Assembly (NCBI RefSeq): GCF_036884845.1
Contig: NZ_CP145732.1
Coordinates: 1,364,001 to 1,428,000, forward strand
DNA length: 64,000 nucleotides
Source: Pseudomonas sp. MAG733B
GTDB taxonomy: Bacteria; Pseudomonadota; Gammaproteobacteria; Pseudomonadales; Pseudomonadaceae
Reading direction: 5' to 3'
Positions within the stretch are counted from its first letter, which is position 1, and the number at the start of each line of letters is the position of its first letter. The notes beneath the pieces were generated by a model. It searched no databases and was not told the origin of the DNA. It was given only the letters and a program-made list of their open reading frames with translations. This document shows, piece by piece, positions 54,946 through 63,603 of this stretch. A program made the translations under genes and the position numbers.

Positions 54946-55695
54946 GTGGCGGACTTTCGCTTGCGCCGCGAGGAAGTGCTCGACGGTGATCGCCTGCGCT
55001 CGATGCTCGACGAAAGTCCGCCCCGCGCAGCACAGGCCATCCTGATCGCCGCCCGCGAAGGTGAAACAGAGGCGCAGGCGTTGCTTGGGCAGATTCTGCT
55101 GGACGGGCTAGGGATCGCGCAGGATCAAACGCTGGCGCTGCGCTGGTTCGGCATCGCCGCCCGGCAAGGGCACCTGATGGCGCGCAACATGCTCGGCCGT
55201 TGTCATGAGCATGGCTGGGGTTGTGTTGCCGATGGGGCGGTTGCAGCGCGGCACTATCGAATGGCCGCCGAGGCCGGGCTGGATTGGGCGATGTACAACT
55301 ACGCCAACCTGCTGGCGACCGGGCGCGGGGTGGTTGAGGATCAGTCGCAGGCGTTGAGTTTGTATCGCCACGCTGCCGAACTCGGCCATGCGAAATCGAT
55401 GAATCTGTTGGGTCGATATCTGGAAGAAGGGCGAATATGTCCGGCTGATCCGGCGGCGGCCCGTGACTGGTATCGGCGGTCTGCCGAGGGCGGGGATTTT
55501 CGTGGGCAGTTCAGCTATGCGGCAGTGCTGACTGGCGAAGGGAATATTGATGATGCATTGGTCTGGCTGCGTAAGGCGCTGGCGGGTGGCAATCTGAATT
55601 TCCTGCGGGTGGCGAGTCAGGCTCTTATGGGCGCAACTGATCCACGTATTCAGGCGATGGCAGGCGACTATGCCAAACGGTGCGCTGAACTGTAG
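54946..55695 (+). CDS. Sel1-like repeat protein
   Basis: This 249-residue protein is made of Sel1-type TPR repeats of about 36 residues (for example 'ALLGQILLDGLGIAQDQTLALRWF', 'NMLGRCHEHGWGC', 'NLLGRYLEEGRICPADPAAARDWY'). It has no signal peptide or membrane segment, so it is probably a cytoplasmic protein-protein interaction module. The start is GTG at 54946, immediately after the piuC stop, so translation is coupled to piuC. The pair corresponds to PA4515-PA4516 of P. aeruginosa. Its partner is unknown. Confidence 0.88.
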   Translation: MADFRLRREEVLDGDRLRSMLDESPPRAAQAILIAAREGETEAQALLGQILLDGLGIAQDQTLALRWFGIAARQGHLMARNMLGRCHEHGWGCVADGAVAARHYRMAAEAGLDWAMYNYANLLATGRGVVEDQSQALSLYRHAAELGHAKSMNLLGRYLEEGRICPADPAAARDWYRRSAEGGDFRGQFSYAAVLTGEGNIDDALVWLRKALAGGNLNFLRVASQALMGATDPRIQAMAGDYAKRCAEL

Positions 55696-55724
55696 GGCGA
55701 GCGCAGTTCCGCCAGGCACAAAAA

Positions 55725-55750
55725 AGCCCATGACGTGTCATGGGCTTTTT
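55725..55750. terminator. Bidirectional terminator between Sel1 gene and speC
   Basis: Nine-base arms agcccatga / tcatgggct around cgtg are flanked by an A-run before and a T-run after. It serves both convergent genes. Confidence 0.93.
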
Positions 55751-55768
55751 GATTTCTGCGTGATGTAT

Positions 55769-56932
55769 TTACACGTAGAACGACTTCAGCGGCGGGAAGC
55801 CATTGAACTCAACAGCGCTGTAGCTGGTGGTGTACGCACCGGTCGACAGCCAGTACAGGCGATCACCGATGGCCAGGTTCAGCGGCAGGCCGTACTTGTA
55901 GTTTTCGTACATGATGTCGGCGCTGTCGCAGGTTGGGCCGGCGATTACGACTTCTTCCATCTCGCCCTTTTTCTCGGTCCAGATCGGGAACTTGATGGCT
56001 TCGTCCATGGTTTCGATCAGGCCGGAGAACTTGCCCACATCCGTGTACACCCAACGCTCAACGGCGGTACGGGATTTACGCGCGACCAGCACCACTTCGC
56101 TGACCAGAATACCGGCGTTGGCGATCAGCGAACGGCCTGGTTCCAGGATGATTTCCGGCAGGTCGTCACCGAAGTCTTCCTTGAGGAAGCGGATGATTTC
56201 TTCAGCGTAGGTTTCCAGGCTGTTGGTGCGGGTGATGTAGTTGGCCGGGAAGCCACCGCCCATGTTGATCAGCTTCAGGTGGATGCCGTCTTCTTCTTTC
56301 AGACGTTCGAAGATCACTTTGACCTTGGCGATTGCCGCGTCCCAGACGCTGATGTCGCGCTGCTGCGAGCCAACGTGGAACGAGATGCCGTAAGGCACCA
56401 GGCCCAGGTCACGGGCGAGGATCAGCAGGTCCATGGCCATGTCGGTCTGGCAGCCGAATTTGCGCGACAAAGGCCAGTCGGCAGTGGTCGAGCCTTCGGT
56501 CAGGATACGTACGTAGACTTTCGAGCCCGGAGCGGCCTTGGCGATGTTGCGCAGGTCGGCTTCGGAGTCGGTGGAGAACAGGCGCACGCCCTTCTCGTAG
56601 AAGTAACGGATGTCCTTGGATTTCTTGATGGTGTTGCCGTAGCTGATTCGGTCGGCGCTGACGCCGCGGTCCATGACCTTGTCCAGCTCGTAGATCGAGG
56701 CGATGTCGAAGCTCGAACCCTTGTTTTTCAACAGGTCGATGATCTCGACGGCAGGGTTGGCCTTGACCGCGTAATAAACTTTGGCGAATTCGAAACCGGC
56801 GCGCAGGTCATCGTAGGCCTGGCTGATCATCGCGGTGTCGATTACCACGAACGGGGTTTCTTGCTTGTCGGCGAACGCCTTCATTTTGTCAAAAGTGGCG
56901 CGCGCGAAATAGTCTTCGACGTTGATCGACAT
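55769..56932 (-). CDS. speC: Ornithine decarboxylase SpeC (alanine-racemase-fold type)
   Basis: SpeC decarboxylates ornithine (and in some homologues lysine) to putrescine for polyamine synthesis. The 387 residues are the length of the Pseudomonas enzyme and of the eukaryotic-type fold III family. K57 in 'YYAVKANPAVEII' forms the PLP Schiff base; 'GGGFPANY' binds phosphate; C335 in 'GPTCDSADIM' is the catalytic cysteine. I start at MSINVEDYFA (56932) with taggagtt upstream. A terminator-like hairpin lies in the leader (57041-57074). Confidence 0.96.
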   Translation of the reverse strand: MSINVEDYFARATFDKMKAFADKQETPFVVIDTAMISQAYDDLRAGFEFAKVYYAVKANPAVEIIDLLKNKGSSFDIASIYELDKVMDRGVSADRISYGNTIKKSKDIRYFYEKGVRLFSTDSEADLRNIAKAAPGSKVYVRILTEGSTTADWPLSRKFGCQTDMAMDLLILARDLGLVPYGISFHVGSQQRDISVWDAAIAKVKVIFERLKEEDGIHLKLINMGGGFPANYITRTNSLETYAEEIIRFLKEDFGDDLPEIILEPGRSLIANAGILVSEVVLVARKSRTAVERWVYTDVGKFSGLIETMDEAIKFPIWTEKKGEMEEVVIAGPTCDSADIMYENYKYGLPLNLAIGDRLYWLSTGAYTTSYSAVEFNGFPPLKSFYV

Positions 56933-57009
56933 GCTGGGAACTCCTACTGGCAAACTAAAATTATCAATGGGTGCAAATGAACGTCCTCCGTATCCCCACT
57001 TTGGTTCGC

Positions 57010-57120
57010 CTACTTCCCAAGGCATGTCGCCGAAAGCAAAAAGGCCATGGGAAGTGCAGCTTTCCCTTGGCCTTGCTGTCTCGTCGTCAGTACTTGAGCC
57101 GGATGGATCGTTTCCAGCAT
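57010..57120 (-). other. Possible speC leader ORF (36 codons)
   Basis: On the minus strand an ATG at 57120 opens a 36-codon frame (MLETIHPAQVLTTRQQGQGK...) that spans the leader hairpin and stops at 57010. There is no clear ribosome-binding site. I list it only because its position would suit an attenuating leader peptide. Confidence 0.2.
57038..57074 (-). promoter_or_regulatory. Terminator-like hairpin in the speC leader
   Basis: Arms aaggcca/tggcctt and gggaa/ttccc (57041-57053 with 57062-57074, one internal mismatch) have an eight-base loop. Read on the minus strand, five T residues follow. It is 109 bases before speC and over 500 bases after the opu operon, so attenuation of speC is more likely than plain termination of opu. 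Confidence 0.6.
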
Positions 57121-57135
57121 GGACGTTCGGCGCGA

Positions 57136-57164
57136 ACTTTAGGGCGTGAGGGGCTTGAGATCAA
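57136..57164 (-). promoter_or_regulatory. Candidate sigma-70 promoter of speC
   Basis: On the minus strand TTGATC (57164-57159) and TAAAGT (57141-57136) are 17 bases apart. The transcript would start near 57129 and carry the hairpin before speC. Confidence 0.4.
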
Positions 57165-57467
57165 CAAAAAATGTCGCGTTTTTGCACGCTTCTGACGTGC
57201 GTTACGTTCATCACTCGTTGTAACCGACTCAGATGACAGTCGGATGTTCCCCATGAATTGCGAAGTGTTAAAAATACCTGCACGTTCGCGGCTTTTGTGC
57301 GCCAAGTCGCTAGTAAGTACGAAGGCGTCAACTTCGGCGACGTTGGGTGCGAGAAGGTGAGCTGAGAGGGGATTTGGCTAATTCAGGGAGTGATTTTTCG
57401 GAGCTTTTGTCGGTGGGGCTGTTGATATTTTTTTCCGGCCCGCGAAGCCTCCGAAATTTGCACCGAA
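57165..57467. other. Non-coding stretch upstream of speC
   Basis: About 300 bases between the speC promoter candidate and the REP element. I see no convincing frame, tRNA or clear hairpin. It is more AT-rich than its surroundings (runs of T near 57425-57435). Regulatory sites for speC may be here. Confidence 0.5.
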
Positions 57468-57560
57468 CCTGTGGGAGCCAGCCTGCTGGCGATGACAATT
57501 TCATCATCAAAACAGTGTTGACTGGCATTTCCCTATCGCTAGCAGGCTAGCTCCCACAGG
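57468..57560. repeat. REP-type inverted repeat (GTGGGAGCCAGCCTGCTGG family)
   Basis: Arms cctgtgggagccagcctgct and its complement (ending ctcccacagg at 57560), nearly perfect. It lies 32 bases after the end of the opu operon. Confidence 0.9.
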
Positions 57561-57591
57561 TTTTTGCATTTTTACCGAGCGATTTGAGGTG

Positions 57592-58749
57592 TCAGGCGAC
57601 CACCGCCTCGGCTGGCGACACGATGCTGGTCTTCATCCCTCGCGAACGACCCGAGCTCAAGTAAGCCGCAATGGACTCCTGCGTCACCTCACCCAGAAAC
57701 ACCCGCTCGGCGTCCATTACCGGCAACCACGCACGATTAAATTCGTACATGCGCGACAACAGGATGCGCAAATGTTCGTCGTACGCCGCCGTCGCATTGA
57801 ACTCGCGCAGGTACTGGCCGCAGGTGCCGGTCTGACGGTGCAGGTCGCGACGTCTTACGTAGCCCAGGGCTTTGTTTTCGGTGCAGGTCACCACCACGTA
57901 ACGGCGGTCGTGCTCGTCCATCAATTCCAGCGCTTCGGCCACCGGGGTTTCCGGGCTGACGGACGGTGCGTTGTCCGCTGCGTCTTCGGCTTTCACCAGC
58001 AGCAGGCGCTTGAGCGTACTGTCCTGACCGACGAAGTTGCTGACAAAGTCATCCGCCGGGTGCGCGAGCAGCGTGTCTGGATGATCAATCTGCAACAGCT
58101 TGCCGGCGCGGAAGATCGCGATCTTGTCGCCGAGCTTGATCGCCTCGTCGATGTCGTGGCTGACCATGATCACGGTCTTGTTCAGCGCCCGCTGCATTTC
58201 GAAGAATTCGTTCTGGATCATCTCGCGGTTGATCGGGTCGACCGCGCCGAACGGTTCGTCCATCAGCAACAGCGGCGCATCGGCGGCCAGTGCGCGGATC
58301 ACCCCGATCCGCTGTTGCTGTCCACCGGACAACTCTCGCGGATAACGATGCAAATATTGCTTGGGCTCAAGCTTGATCATGCTCATCAATTCGCGGGCGC
58401 GGTCGTGGCATTTCTGTTTGTCCCAGCCGAGCAGTTTCGGCACCACCACGATGTTCTCTTCGATGGTCATGTTGGGGAACAAACCAATCTGCTGGATCAC
58501 GTAGCCGATGTTGCGGCGCAGGGTCACTTCGTCGAGAGCGGTAGTGTCTTCGCCGTTGATCAGGATCTTGCCGGAGGTCGGTTTGATCAGGCGGTTGATC
58601 ATTTTCAGCGTGGTGCTTTTGCCGCAACCCGATGGCCCGAGGAACACACAGATTTCGCCTTCATTGACGGTCAGGCTCACCGAATCCACGGCTTTCACGT
58701 CTTTGCCGTTGCTTTGGAAGGTCTTGCTGAGGTTTTGAAGTTCGATCAT
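57592..58749 (-). CDS. opuCA: Osmoprotectant ABC transporter ATP-binding protein (OpuCA-like)
   Basis: This 385-residue ATPase powers uptake of glycine betaine, choline or related compounds. Walker A 'GPSGCGKST' (38-46, K44), signature 'LSGGQQQRIG', Walker B 'LLLMDEPFGAVD' and the H-loop are all present in residues 1-240. The C-terminal ~120 residues hold tandem CBS domains, which sense ionic strength or nucleotides in OpuC/OpuA systems. The ATG at 58749 overlaps the stop of the upstream permease by four bases. It is the last gene of the four-gene operon. Confidence 0.9.
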   Translation of the reverse strand: MIELQNLSKTFQSNGKDVKAVDSVSLTVNEGEICVFLGPSGCGKSTTLKMINRLIKPTSGKILINGEDTTALDEVTLRRNIGYVIQQIGLFPNMTIEENIVVVPKLLGWDKQKCHDRARELMSMIKLEPKQYLHRYPRELSGGQQQRIGVIRALAADAPLLLMDEPFGAVDPINREMIQNEFFEMQRALNKTVIMVSHDIDEAIKLGDKIAIFRAGKLLQIDHPDTLLAHPADDFVSNFVGQDSTLKRLLLVKAEDAADNAPSVSPETPVAEALELMDEHDRRYVVVTCTENKALGYVRRRDLHRQTGTCGQYLREFNATAAYDEHLRILLSRMYEFNRAWLPVMDAERVFLGEVTQESIAAYLSSGRSRGMKTSIVSPAEAVVA

Positions 58750-59399
58750 TTCAGGAGTCCTTTTGGAGTCAGCGAACGTTGCAGCCATTGCAGAAGCAGG
58801 TCGGCGAAGATGGCCAAGAGGCTGACCAATACGGCGCCGACGATCAGCATCGACATGTCGCTGCGGCTGATGGAAGCGAGGATGAGTACGCCCAGGCCAC
58901 CGGCGCCGATGGTGGCGGCGATGGTCATCACGCCGATGTTCATCACCACGGCGGTGCGTACGCCGGCGAGGATCACCGGGACGGCGATGGGCAGTTCGAC
59001 CATGCGCAAGCGCTGGCCGAAGGTCATGCCGATGCCGCGCGCGGCCTCACGAATACCCGGCTCGACGCTGGTCAGGGCCAGGTAGGTGTTGCGCATGATT
59101 GGCAGCAGTGAATAGAGGAACACGGCGGTGATCGCCGGCATCGGGCCAAGGCCCTGACCGAATTTCGAATAGAACGGCAGCAGCAGGCCAAACAGGGCAA
59201 TCGACGGCACGGTCAGCAGCACCGTGGCGCTAGCCTGCAAAGGCCCGGCGAGACTCGGGAAGCGCGTCATCAAGATGCCCAGCGGCACACCGACCAGAAT
59301 CGCCAGGGTCACGGCGATGCCGACCAGGGTGATGTGTTGCCACGTCAGGTGTAAGACCAATGGCCAGTCGAGATGGGAAAAGGCGTTCAAAAATTCCAT
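58746..59399 (-). CDS. opuCB: Osmoprotectant ABC transporter permease (OpuCB-like)
   Basis: This 217-residue inner-membrane permease has about five to six helices. The binding-protein-dependent transport motif is visible as 'LTSVEPGIREAARGIGMTFGQRLRMVELPIAVPVILAG' pattern near residues 107-146 (EAA loop), which contacts the ATPase. It lies 12 bases after the solute-binding protein gene and overlaps the ATPase gene by four bases. Confidence 0.9.
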   Translation of the reverse strand: MEFLNAFSHLDWPLVLHLTWQHITLVGIAVTLAILVGVPLGILMTRFPSLAGPLQASATVLLTVPSIALFGLLLPFYSKFGQGLGPMPAITAVFLYSLLPIMRNTYLALTSVEPGIREAARGIGMTFGQRLRMVELPIAVPVILAGVRTAVVMNIGVMTIAATIGAGGLGVLILASISRSDMSMLIVGAVLVSLLAIFADLLLQWLQRSLTPKGLLK

Positions 59400-59411
59400 G
59401 ACTTTTCCTCC

Positions 59412-60305
59412 TTAATTGATCGGGTGCTGGCGCAGGAAATCGGCGGCAACGGCTGAGGGGCTTTGGTGCTCGACGTCGACCCGCGCGTTGAGCTCGCGCA
59501 TGGTGTTGTCATCGAACAGTTCGGCCAGCGGCTTGAGTTGTTCCGCCAGTTGCGGATGCGCGTCGAGGTAGGCCTGACGAACCACGGGTGCGGCGGTGTA
59601 GTCGGGGAAGTAGTGTTTGTCGTCTTCCAGCAGTTTCAGCTTGAAGGCGTTGAGGCGACCGTCGGTGGTGTAGACCAGACCGGCAAACACCTGTCCGTTG
59701 CGCAACGCTGTGTAGACCAGACCTGCGTCCATCTGGCGGATGTTCTTGCGGCTCAGGTTCATGTCGTAGAGCTTGACCATGCCATCCAGACCGTCCGAAC
59801 GATTGGCGAACTCGGTATCCAGCGCCACCAGGTTGTTGGTCTTGGCTTCCTTGCGCAGCACCGTGTTCAGCTCGCTGATGGTGTTGATCTGCGGGTACTC
59901 ATCCGCGACGTTTTTCGGCAGGGCGAGGGCGTAGGTGTTGCTGAATTTCGATGGCGTTAGCCAGACCAGTCCCTTTTTGCCGTCGAGTTCTTTCACTCGT
60001 GCGTAGGACTGTTCGCTATCGAGTTTTTCAGTGACATGGTTGTAGGCCACCAGCGACACGCCGGTGTATTCCCAGAGCATGTCCAGCTGGCCACTTTCAT
60101 GGGCGCTGCGGGCCAGGTTACTGCCCAATCCGCCGGTCACTTGTACGTCGTAACCCTTGGTGCGCAGGTACTGCGAGGTGATTTCCGCCAGCAGGGTTTG
60201 CTCGGTGAACACCCGGGCGCCGATGCGGATGACGGGTTTTTCCGCGGCTTGGGCAAATCCTGCACACAGCAGAACGCAGCCTAGTAAAAAGCTTGATGTT
60301 TTCAT
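59412..60305 (-). CDS. opuCC: Osmoprotectant ABC transporter substrate-binding protein (OpuCC-like)
   Basis: This 297-residue periplasmic binding protein of the OpuAC family has a Sec signal peptide (residues 1-23, 'MKTSSFLLGCVLLCAGFAQA'); the family fits choline or betaine ligands. It contains 'IGARVFTEQTLLAEI' and 'MLWEYTGVSLVAYNHV', typical of this family. The ATG at 60305 is chosen because the signal peptide begins there. The signal sequence contains cysteines, but no clear lipobox, so it is likely soluble. Confidence 0.9.
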   Translation of the reverse strand: MKTSSFLLGCVLLCAGFAQAAEKPVIRIGARVFTEQTLLAEITSQYLRTKGYDVQVTGGLGSNLARSAHESGQLDMLWEYTGVSLVAYNHVTEKLDSEQSYARVKELDGKKGLVWLTPSKFSNTYALALPKNVADEYPQINTISELNTVLRKEAKTNNLVALDTEFANRSDGLDGMVKLYDMNLSRKNIRQMDAGLVYTALRNGQVFAGLVYTTDGRLNAFKLKLLEDDKHYFPDYTAAPVVRQAYLDAHPQLAEQLKPLAELFDDNTMRELNARVDVEHQSPSAVAADFLRQHPIN

Positions 60306-60325
60306 GACGATTCCTTTGCCGAGGC

Positions 60326-61042
60326 TTAAGACGGGCGCAAGCCGCGTTCGAGCCAGAGACGGCTGGCGAGTGTCACCAGGCCATCGAGCAACAACGCCAG
60401 CAGCGCGGTGCACGCGGCGCCGAGCAGCAGTTGCGGCTGATTGTTCAGGGCAATGCCGGGGAAGATCAGGCTGCCAAGACTATTGGCGCCGATCAGGAAC
60501 GCCAGCGGCGCCGTCCCGACGTTGATCGCCAACGCCACGCGCACGCCACCGATGATGATCGGCACGGCGTTGGGCAATTCGACTTTCCACAGCACCTGGC
60601 GCGGGGTCATGCCGATGCCGACGGCGGCTTCCTTGAGCGAGCCCTGAACGTTTTTCAGGCCTTCGTAGGTGTTGCGTACGATGGGCAGCAACGAGGCGAG
60701 GAACAGGGCGAAGATGGCCGGGCCGCTGCCGATGCCGAGGATGCCGAGGGCGATGGCCAGAACGGCGAGCGGCGGAACGGTGTTGCCGATATTGAAGAAC
60801 TGCATGAAGCGTTCGGCGCGGCCGACCATGTTCGGGCGGCTGAGGAGGATGCCTGCAGGAATGCCCACGACAAGGGCGGCCAGCATGGAAGCGAGGACGA
60901 GAATCAGATGAGCTTGCAGGTAAAACAACAAATCGTCGCGGTAGTGTTCGATCGTGTTGATGCCGATCCAGTGGATCAGCAGGGCCAGAAGGGCGAATAC
61001 CAGCGCGCCTCCTATCAGCCCTTTGCCATAGTGGATAGCCAC
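60326..61042 (-). CDS. opuCD: Osmoprotectant ABC transporter permease (OpuCD-like)
   Basis: This 238-residue permease pairs with the 217-residue one. It has about six helices, with an EAA-type loop 'GLKNVQGSLKEAAVGIGMTP'. The start is GTG at 61042, with an ideal aaggag seven bases upstream; a longer frame to 61093 lacks such a site. It is first in the operon permease-binding protein-permease-ATPase, and is divergent from prfC. Confidence 0.88.
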   Translation of the reverse strand: MAIHYGKGLIGGALVFALLALLIHWIGINTIEHYRDDLLFYLQAHLILVLASMLAALVVGIPAGILLSRPNMVGRAERFMQFFNIGNTVPPLAVLAIALGILGIGSGPAIFALFLASLLPIVRNTYEGLKNVQGSLKEAAVGIGMTPRQVLWKVELPNAVPIIIGGVRVALAINVGTAPLAFLIGANSLGSLIFPGIALNNQPQLLLGAACTALLALLLDGLVTLASRLWLERGLRPS

Positions 61043-61372
61043 AGGCGGACTCCTTTTTTCAGTCGGCGAACGCAGTCCCGTGTGGCAGGCCATTCCTGGC
61101 TGCCGGGTAAAGCATTCGCGAGAAGCAGCTCTATCAATGCCGGTAAAAGGGCACGAAATCGAGCCATGAGCACAGCCTCGTCAGGCCGAATTGCAGGTGT
61201 TTCAGGCCCCCGACGAGTGGTCGTTACGGGGGAGTGGACGTCTCCGTGCTTTAAAAGGTTCCCATCTGAAGCAGTATTTGGCCACCCCTAATGTGCTCAA
61301 CGGTTCGGTTATTGACTCAAGTTGGGCTATAATCTGCGCCCTTTTTTTGAATCACCTGCCAGGCGATTTCCC
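61043..61372. other. Intergenic region between opuCD and prfC
   Basis: This 330-base divergent region holds the promoters of both. For prfC a perfect TATAAT is at 61328-61333. A GC hairpin (gcccccgac...gttacgggggag, about 61207-61240) lies mid-way. A 50-codon minus-strand frame (61015-61167) overlaps opuCD and lacks support, so I do not annotate it. Confidence 0.5.
61328..61333 (+). promoter_or_regulatory. Candidate -10 element of prfC
   Basis: TATAAT matches the sigma-70 consensus fully, 40 bases before the prfC start. The nearby TTGACT is only 10 bases away and cannot serve as its -35 element; the true -35 is weak. Confidence 0.55.
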
Positions 61373-62956
61373 ATGACCAAACAGGCCGCCGAAGTCGCGA
61401 AACGCCGCACTTTCGCCATTATTTCCCACCCCGATGCCGGTAAGACCACCATCACCGAGAAGCTCTTGCTGATGGGCAAGGCGATTGCGGTTGCCGGTAC
61501 GGTGAAATCTCGTAAGTCCGACCGCCATGCCACCTCCGACTGGATGGAAATGGAAAAGCAGCGTGGTATTTCCATTACCACGTCGGTCATGCAGTTCCCG
61601 TATCGCGAGCACATGATCAACCTGCTCGACACCCCGGGTCACGAAGACTTCTCCGAAGATACCTACCGCACCCTGACGGCGGTGGACTCGGCGTTGATGG
61701 TTCTCGACGGCGGTAAAGGTGTAGAGCCACGGACCATCGCTCTGATGGACGTCTGCCGTCTGCGTGACACGCCGATCGTCAGCTTCATCAACAAACTCGA
61801 CCGTGACATCCGTGACCCTATCGAACTGCTCGACGAAATCGAAGCGGTCCTGAAGATCAAGGCTGCGCCGATTACCTGGCCGATCGGTTGCTACCGCGAC
61901 TTCAAGGGTGTTTATCACCTCGCCGACGACTACATCATTGTCTACACCGCCGGTCACGGTCACGAACGCACCGAAACCAAGATCATCGAGAAGCTCGATT
62001 CCGACGAAGCCCGTGCGCATCTGGGTGACGAGTACGAGCGTTTCATCGAGCAGCTGGAGCTGGTGCAGGGCGCCTGCCACGAGTTCAACCAGCAGGAATT
62101 CCTCGACGGTCAGCTGACCCCGGTGTTCTTCGGTACGGCACTGGGCAACTTCGGTGTCGACCACGTCCTCGACGCCGTGGTTGATTGGGCGCCGCGCCCT
62201 CTGGCGCGCGTGGCCAACGAGCGCACCGTCGAGCCGGTGGAAGAGAAGTTCTCGGGCTTCATCTTCAAGATCCAGGCGAACATGGACCCGAAACACCGCG
62301 ACCGGATCGCCTTCATGCGTATCTGCTCCGGCAAGTACGAAAAAGGCATGAAGATGCGCCACGTGCGCACCGGCAAGGACGTGCGGATCGGCGACGCTCT
62401 GACGTTCTTCTCCTCGGAGCGTGAGCAACTGGAAGAGGCGTTTGCCGGCGACATCATCGGCCTGCACAACCACGGCACCATCCAGATCGGCGACACCTTT
62501 ACCGAAGGTGAAGTCCTGGGCTTCACCGGCATCCCGCACTTCGCCCCGGAACTGTTCCGTCGCGTGCGTCTGCGTGATCCGCTGAAATCCAAGCAACTGC
62601 GCCAAGGTCTGCAGCAACTGGCCGAAGAAGGCGCGACCCAGGTGTTCTTCCCGGAACGCAGCAACGACATCATCCTCGGCGCCGTCGGTGTGCTGCAGTT
62701 CGATGTGGTCGCCAGCCGTTTGAAAGAGGAATACAAGGTCGAGTGCTCCTACGAGCCGATCACTGTTTACTCGGCACGCTGGATCGAATGCAGCGACAAG
62801 AAGAAGCTCGAGGAATTCTCCAACAAAGCTGTGGAAAACCTGGCACTGGACGGCGGCGGTCACCTGACCTACCTCGCGCCGACGCGGGTCAACCTGGCAC
62901 TGATGGAAGAGCGCTGGCCGGACGTGAAATTCCGTGCGACGCGTGAGCATCACTAA
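61373..62956 (+). CDS. prfC: Peptide chain release factor 3 (RF3)
   Basis: RF3 is the GTPase that removes RF1/RF2 from the ribosome after termination and acts in post-peptidyl-transfer quality control. The 527 residues are the normal length. G motifs: '[15 protein letters not shown]' (18-32), '[12 protein letters not shown]', '[10 protein letters not shown]'. EF-G-like domains II and III follow. I start at [10 protein letters not shown] (61373) rather than the in-frame ATG at 61322. It stands as a single gene with its own terminator. Confidence 0.98.
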   Translation: MTKQAAEVAKRRTFAIISHPDAGKTTITEKLLLMGKAIAVAGTVKSRKSDRHATSDWMEMEKQRGISITTSVMQFPYREHMINLLDTPGHEDFSEDTYRTLTAVDSALMVLDGGKGVEPRTIALMDVCRLRDTPIVSFINKLDRDIRDPIELLDEIEAVLKIKAAPITWPIGCYRDFKGVYHLADDYIIVYTAGHGHERTETKIIEKLDSDEARAHLGDEYERFIEQLELVQGACHEFNQQEFLDGQLTPVFFGTALGNFGVDHVLDAVVDWAPRPLARVANERTVEPVEEKFSGFIFKIQANMDPKHRDRIAFMRICSGKYEKGMKMRHVRTGKDVRIGDALTFFSSEREQLEEAFAGDIIGLHNHGTIQIGDTFTEGEVLGFTGIPHFAPELFRRVRLRDPLKSKQLRQGLQQLAEEGATQVFFPERSNDIILGAVGVLQFDVVASRLKEEYKVECSYEPITVYSARWIECSDKKKLEEFSNKAVENLALDGGGHLTYLAPTRVNLALMEERWPDVKFRATREHH

Positions 62957-62977
62957 GCGCTGAGCTGCAAAATCAAA

Positions 62978-63009
62978 AGCCCCGATGCGAAAGCCTCGGG
63001 GTTTTTTAT
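62978..63009 (+). terminator. Intrinsic terminator after prfC
   Basis: ccccga (62980-62985) and tcgggg (62996-63001) form the stem, followed by a run of T residues. Confidence 0.88.
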
Positions 63010-63026
63010 TGCCTGGTGAATTTCCA

Positions 63027-63116
63027 TGTAGGAGCGAGCCTGCTCGCGATAGCGGTGTATCCGTCACCATATTTGTTGAATGTGATGACCTCATCGCGAG
63101 CAGGCTCGCTCCTACA
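63027..63116. repeat. REP-type inverted repeat (TGTAGGAGCGAGCCTGCTCG family)
   Basis: Arms tgtaggagcgagcctgctcg and its complement (ending cctaca at 63116), perfect over about 24 bases. It follows the prfC terminator. Confidence 0.92.
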
Positions 63117-63283
63117 GGGGTAATGGGTGTTAGTGGATTTGGGTATAGGCCTTATTCGAAAGCAATCTGCCGATACACGGCATTTCCGTCCGTTCATTAG
63201 CGTCCTATCTGGAGAACCCGCCTGATCGGAACTAGATTTCAATCAGCGCCAGACAGGCTCTCTATGAAAGGATGGATACGGCC

Positions 63284-63541
63284 ATGAACAGATTGCTCCG
63301 CGTTTTATTGATGATGAAGGTGTTGGTGATGTTGACCCTCGGTAGCTCGGCGGTCTGGGCCGAGTGTGAGGATCATGAGACTCAGGCTTCGAGCGGGCAG
63401 GGGACGCATGGCGAACTGATGATCGCCAAGTCCGAATCCGAGCCGGGCGACAAAGGGCAGGGTGGGGCTGAGGGCGACGATGACTCGACCACCGACGAAC
63501 CGGACTCCGATGACTCCGACGAAGGCGATAGCCAGACGTAA
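63284..63541 (+). CDS. Small secreted acidic protein
   Basis: I do not recognise a family. The 85-residue product has a Sec signal peptide (about residues 1-26, 'VLVMLTLGSSAVWA') and a short mature part. The last ~30 residues are almost all Asp, Glu, Ser, Thr and Gly ('GDDDSTTDEPDSDDSDEGD'), disordered and possibly cation-binding. The ATG at 63284 has aaagga 11 bases upstream; an ATG at 63272 touches that site and is less likely. It stands alone between two REP elements with its own terminator. Reality as a gene is likely but not certain. Confidence 0.6.
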   Translation: MNRLLRVLLMMKVLVMLTLGSSAVWAECEDHETQASSGQGTHGELMIAKSESEPGDKGQGGAEGDDDSTTDEPDSDDSDEGDSQT

Positions 63542-63557
63542 ATCGCAGACAAAATAA

Positions 63558-63590
63558 AACCCCTTCCACCTGAAATGGAAGGGGTTCAAT
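63558..63590. terminator. Hairpin after the small acidic protein gene
   Basis: Eleven-base arms aaccccttcca / tggaaggggtt (63558-63568 and 63576-63586), 16 bases after the stop. The T-run is weak. Confidence 0.75.
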
Positions 63591-63603
63591 TAACACATCT
63601 CTC

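Noticed and set aside
61015..61167. A 50-codon minus-strand frame overlapping the start of opuCD
   Set aside because: It overlaps a better-supported GTG start and has no conserved feature I can see.
61313..61333. TTGACT followed by TATAAT before prfC as a full promoter
   Set aside because: The spacing is about 10 bases, far from the 16-18 required. Only the TATAAT is kept as a candidate -10.
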